Origin: Rapidithrix thailandica
Lineage (GTDB): Bacteria; Bacteroidota; Bacteroidia; Cytophagales; Flammeovirgaceae
Assembly: GCF_039710355.1 (NCBI RefSeq)
Contig: NZ_JBDKWZ010000015.1
Location: 62,001 to 126,000 of the forward strand
Direction of reading: 5' to 3'
DNA: 64,000 nucleotides
This document shows, in pieces, positions 62,015-64,000 of this stretch (position 1 is the stretch's first letter; the number at the start of each line of letters is the position of its first letter). A program made the translations under genes and the position numbers. The notes below the pieces were generated by a model. The model was given only the letters and a program-made list of their open reading frames with translations. It ran no database searches and was not told the origin of the DNA.

Positions 62015-62941
62015 ATGGATATATTGAACTCGCCACCGCAAAAATCGCAAAAACCTGTCAATTTTTCATCATTACTTGTATTAGTTGGGATGGGAGTGGC
62101 CGGTTTATTTATTTCCCAGTTTGCCGCCTTTGTAGTGGCGATGCCCTTCTGCAACTTTGATATAGGCTTGATTAGCGCCATTGCAGCGGCTCCTGATGCC
62201 TATCCGGACTATAAAACTGTCGTATTGTTGATGCAAGGGGCCAGTAGTATTTTTTTATTTATCGGTACCTCATTGTTGTTTATACTGGGGTATCGCAGTG
62301 AAGCACTGAGTGAGTATTTCGAGCCTCTGGCACAAAAAGGTCTTGGTTTGGCTTTGGTCACGGTTGTGTTGATGTTAATGTTTATGCCTTTTAGCGGAAT
62401 GTTAGTGGGATTAAACGAAGGCATTGATTTACCCGACTCGCAATTTGAAACCATGTTACGGGCGATGGAAGACCGTTTGAAGGAGCTCACGTTGTTTCTT
62501 ACACAGTTTGATTCTTTCGGTCAATATTTATTGGGGCTTGTCATCGTAGCAGTAATTCCGGCCATTGGGGAAGAACTTCTTTTTAGAGGGGTATTGCAGC
62601 GTTTGTTATCCCGCTTGCTCAAAAACAGTCATGTAGCCATCTGGTTAACCGCATTTTTATTCGGGGCTTTTCACTTTCAATTTTACGGAGTCATTCCACG
62701 GATGATGTTGGGCGTTTTATTCGGATATTTGTTTTTGTGGTCAGGTAATTTAAAACTCCCTATTCTCGCTCACTTTATCAATAATGGTTTCACACTTACC
62801 ATGTTATACTTGTACCAAATAGGCGTGGTGGAGACCAACCTGGAAGAGGTGGAACATGTGCCTTGGCTATATGCTTTTTTGTCTTTAGCCGTCTCTGCTG
62901 TATTATTGTGGCAATTTAAAAAAATTGCACATTCCAAATAA
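62015..62941 (+). CDS. CPBP-family intramembrane metalloprotease/glutamic protease
   Basis: 308 residues, about eight hydrophobic segments. The CPBP (Abi) motifs are present: EELLFRGVLQR (about 188-198), FGAFHFQFYG with the first conserved His, and HFINNGFTL with the second. CPBP proteins cleave membrane proteins (Rce1-like); in bacteria they may serve in bacteriocin self-immunity. Inner membrane. ATG at 62015. Confidence 0.93.
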   Translation: MDILNSPPQKSQKPVNFSSLLVLVGMGVAGLFISQFAAFVVAMPFCNFDIGLISAIAAAPDAYPDYKTVVLLMQGASSIFLFIGTSLLFILGYRSEALSEYFEPLAQKGLGLALVTVVLMLMFMPFSGMLVGLNEGIDLPDSQFETMLRAMEDRLKELTLFLTQFDSFGQYLLGLVIVAVIPAIGEELLFRGVLQRLLSRLLKNSHVAIWLTAFLFGAFHFQFYGVIPRMMLGVLFGYLFLWSGNLKLPILAHFINNGFTLTMLYLYQIGVVETNLEEVEHVPWLYAFLSLAVSAVLLWQFKKIAHSK

Positions 62942-63003
62942 AGGATTGGGAGTTGGAAAAATAGACGGTAGTATATTCTCTAAATAAGCATGTGCTAAGA
63001 AGT

Positions 63004-63053
63004 TAGAGTCATCGTGGTCTGATAGAATAATCTATGTCAGGAATCTGACTCTA
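63004..63053. repeat. Nested 50-bp hairpin
   Basis: Outer arms TAGAGTCA (63004-63011) and complement (63046-63053); inside, CTGATAGA pairs with TCTAT.CAG with a 2-base bulge. No T-tract; perhaps a weak terminator or RNA structure after the CPBP gene. Confidence 0.5.
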
Positions 63054-63144
63054 GAAAATATTCCCTTGAGAATTTGCCATTTTCTCAGAATGTTTTATTA
63101 TTTAGCCTAAAATGAATAAAAGCGGGACGCTTCCATAGCAGACA

Positions 63145-63351
63145 ATGAACAATTGGACGAAAGTTTATAGTACCGATCAGCTATACCAAGCTGAAATAGT
63201 GAAAATGAAATTAGAAGAATATTTCCCCTCTGTTATCATTGACAAGGCCGATTCTTCCTATAATAACTTTGGGGAAAAAGAAATATATGTAGACCGAAAA
63301 AATGTCATCAGAGCACTTAAGATCATTGAAGATGAAGTTCGTTTTGAATGA
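63145..63351 (+). CDS. DUF2007 domain protein
   Basis: 68 residues, one DUF2007 (putative signal-transducing protein) domain: WTKVYSTDQLYQAEIVKMKLE, then FPSVIIDKADSSY and the strand EKEIYVDRKNVIRALKII. PII-like small fold, function unknown. ATG at 63145. Its last 20 bp overlap the start of cdsA, so the two are co-translated; this pairing is common in Bacteroidota. Confidence 0.85.
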   Translation: MNNWTKVYSTDQLYQAEIVKMKLEEYFPSVIIDKADSSYNNFGEKEIYVDRKNVIRALKIIEDEVRFE

Positions 63352-64000
63352 AAGATCTGAATTGACGCAGCGGATCGTTGCGGCAGTGATTGGAGCTTTC
63401 ATTATTGTCAGTTCATTAATTTATGGAGAGTGGAGTTACTTTATCGTGTTTCTCTTTATTTGCTCCTTTGCCATGTTGGAGTTTTACAAACTCTTGGGTT
63501 TGGGAGGCAATTTGCCACTAAAAACGTTTGGAACGTTTAACGGCTTATTGTTATACATACTGACGTTTTTAATAGAAAAGGGCATCCTGGATGATAAATA
63601 CTATTCCGTATTTTTTGTCTCTTTTCCATTGATTTATCTCATCAAACTCTACCGTTCAAATGACCCCAAACCTTTCCGGAATATCGCCTATACTTTTCTG
63701 GGAATCGTTTATGTGGGCTTGCCTTTTGCCTTATTGCACACTATTATTTTTTTTGACGGAAAGTATCATTTCGAAGTCATTTTAGGCGCCTTGTTTATCC
63801 TGTGGTCCAGCGATACCGGAGCCTATTTTTCCGGCCGTACGTTTGGGAGACGAAAGTTGTTTGAACGGGTTTCACCTAAAAAAACCTGGGAAGGAAGTGT
63901 AGGTGGAGGGGTGTTGGCCTTGCTCATGGGCTTGACGTTCTCTTACTTTTTTAAATCGTTGGCCCAATGGCAATGGTTGAGTATTTCCATGATCATTGTA
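63332..64000 (+). CDS. cdsA: Phosphatidate cytidylyltransferase, N-terminal part
   Basis: Frame open from the ATG at 63332 to the window edge (223 codons), so the 3-prime end is missing. Multiple hydrophobic segments and the CdsA block near the end: LWSSDTGAYFSGRTFGRRKL followed by SPKKTWEGSVGG, the metal and CDP-diacylglycerol signature. Makes CDP-diacylglycerol, precursor of the phospholipids, in the inner membrane. The start overlaps the DUF2007 gene by 20 bp. Confidence 0.93.
   Translation, partial: MKFVLNERSELTQRIVAAVIGAFIIVSSLIYGEWSYFIVFLFICSFAMLEFYKLLGLGGNLPLKTFGTFNGLLLYILTFLIEKGILDDKYYSVFFVSFPLIYLIKLYRSNDPKPFRNIAYTFLGIVYVGLPFALLHTIIFFDGKYHFEVILGALFILWSSDTGAYFSGRTFGRRKLFERVSPKKTWEGSVGGGVLALLMGLTFSYFFKSLAQWQWLSISMIIV

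Noticed and set aside
1..64000. tRNA or rRNA genes and intact insertion sequences.
   Set aside because: No cloverleaf with a TTCGANNC-type arm, no rRNA stretch, and no transposase frame were seen on reading; a proper tRNA scan could still find one.

Overview
The window is a chromosomal segment of a Bacteroidota bacterium, most likely of the order Cytophagales. The evidence is: type IX secretion signals at the C-termini of large secreted proteins; SusC/FecA-type TonB receptors; DUF4270, DUF4856 and reg_prop regulator families that are typical of this phylum; A-rich start regions with almost no Shine-Dalgarno sequences; and promoters of the Bacteroidota form TTTG-N19-TAnnTTTG (for example in front of gyrB). 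No rRNA or tRNA gene and no intact insertion sequence was seen.

Layout. 1-9953: the end of a type IX secreted protein, gyrB, a SpoIIE-type phosphatase, ridA, a coiled-coil lipoprotein and a SWIM zinc-finger protein. 10061-14033: a TonB-C/MORN-like secreted protein, a regulator with two AraC domains, and SnoaL-like and YHS-domain genes. 14095-15045: a 15-repeat CRISPR array with no cas gene in the window, followed by a decayed AraC gene. 15507-19541: a run of small stress/detoxification-type genes (two VOC proteins, an alpha/beta hydrolase, DoxX-like, SRPBCC, DinB). 19628-24345: an MFS exporter and its probable GntR/FCD regulator, which share a palindromic operator, then a haem/haemoglobin-type TonB receptor. 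24909-32391: a membrane-bound propeller/AraC regulator next to a 1361-residue secreted protein with duplicated Ig plus discoidin modules. 32504-43684: mostly core genes (RRM protein, glmS, a DUF4270 lipoprotein and short glycogen-synthase-like protein, divergent panC and panD, a flippase-like membrane protein, rfaE2, a YugP-type protease). 44071-45729: an M49-like lipoprotein peptidase. 46058-52408: a four-gene locus (DUF4856 lipoprotein, imelysin-like lipoprotein, gamma-carboxylase-like HTTM membrane protein, FecA-like TonB receptor) behind a promoter that carries a candidate metal-regulator box. 53673-59109: hexuronate catabolism (uxaC, kdgK, eda) with TRAP permeases dctQ and dctM. 59198-64000: a DUF4097-like protein, a small membrane protein, dusB, a CPBP protease, a DUF2007 protein and the start of cdsA.

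Working together. The uxaC-kdgK-eda set would take uronate to pyruvate and glyceraldehyde 3-phosphate, with TRAP uptake, but the oxidoreductase and dehydratase steps and the TRAP binding protein are not in the window. The 46-52 kb locus looks like a surface iron or metal acquisition system of a kind that is conserved in Bacteroidota but mechanistically undescribed; it is the best candidate here for an undescribed system. The most interesting non-coding items are the orphan CRISPR array and its remnant neighbour, a 166-bp dispersed repeat present at 3.8 and 41.0 kb, a 77-bp near-perfect palindrome at 16.1 kb, and an excellent promoter at 60.2 kb with no gene close behind it.
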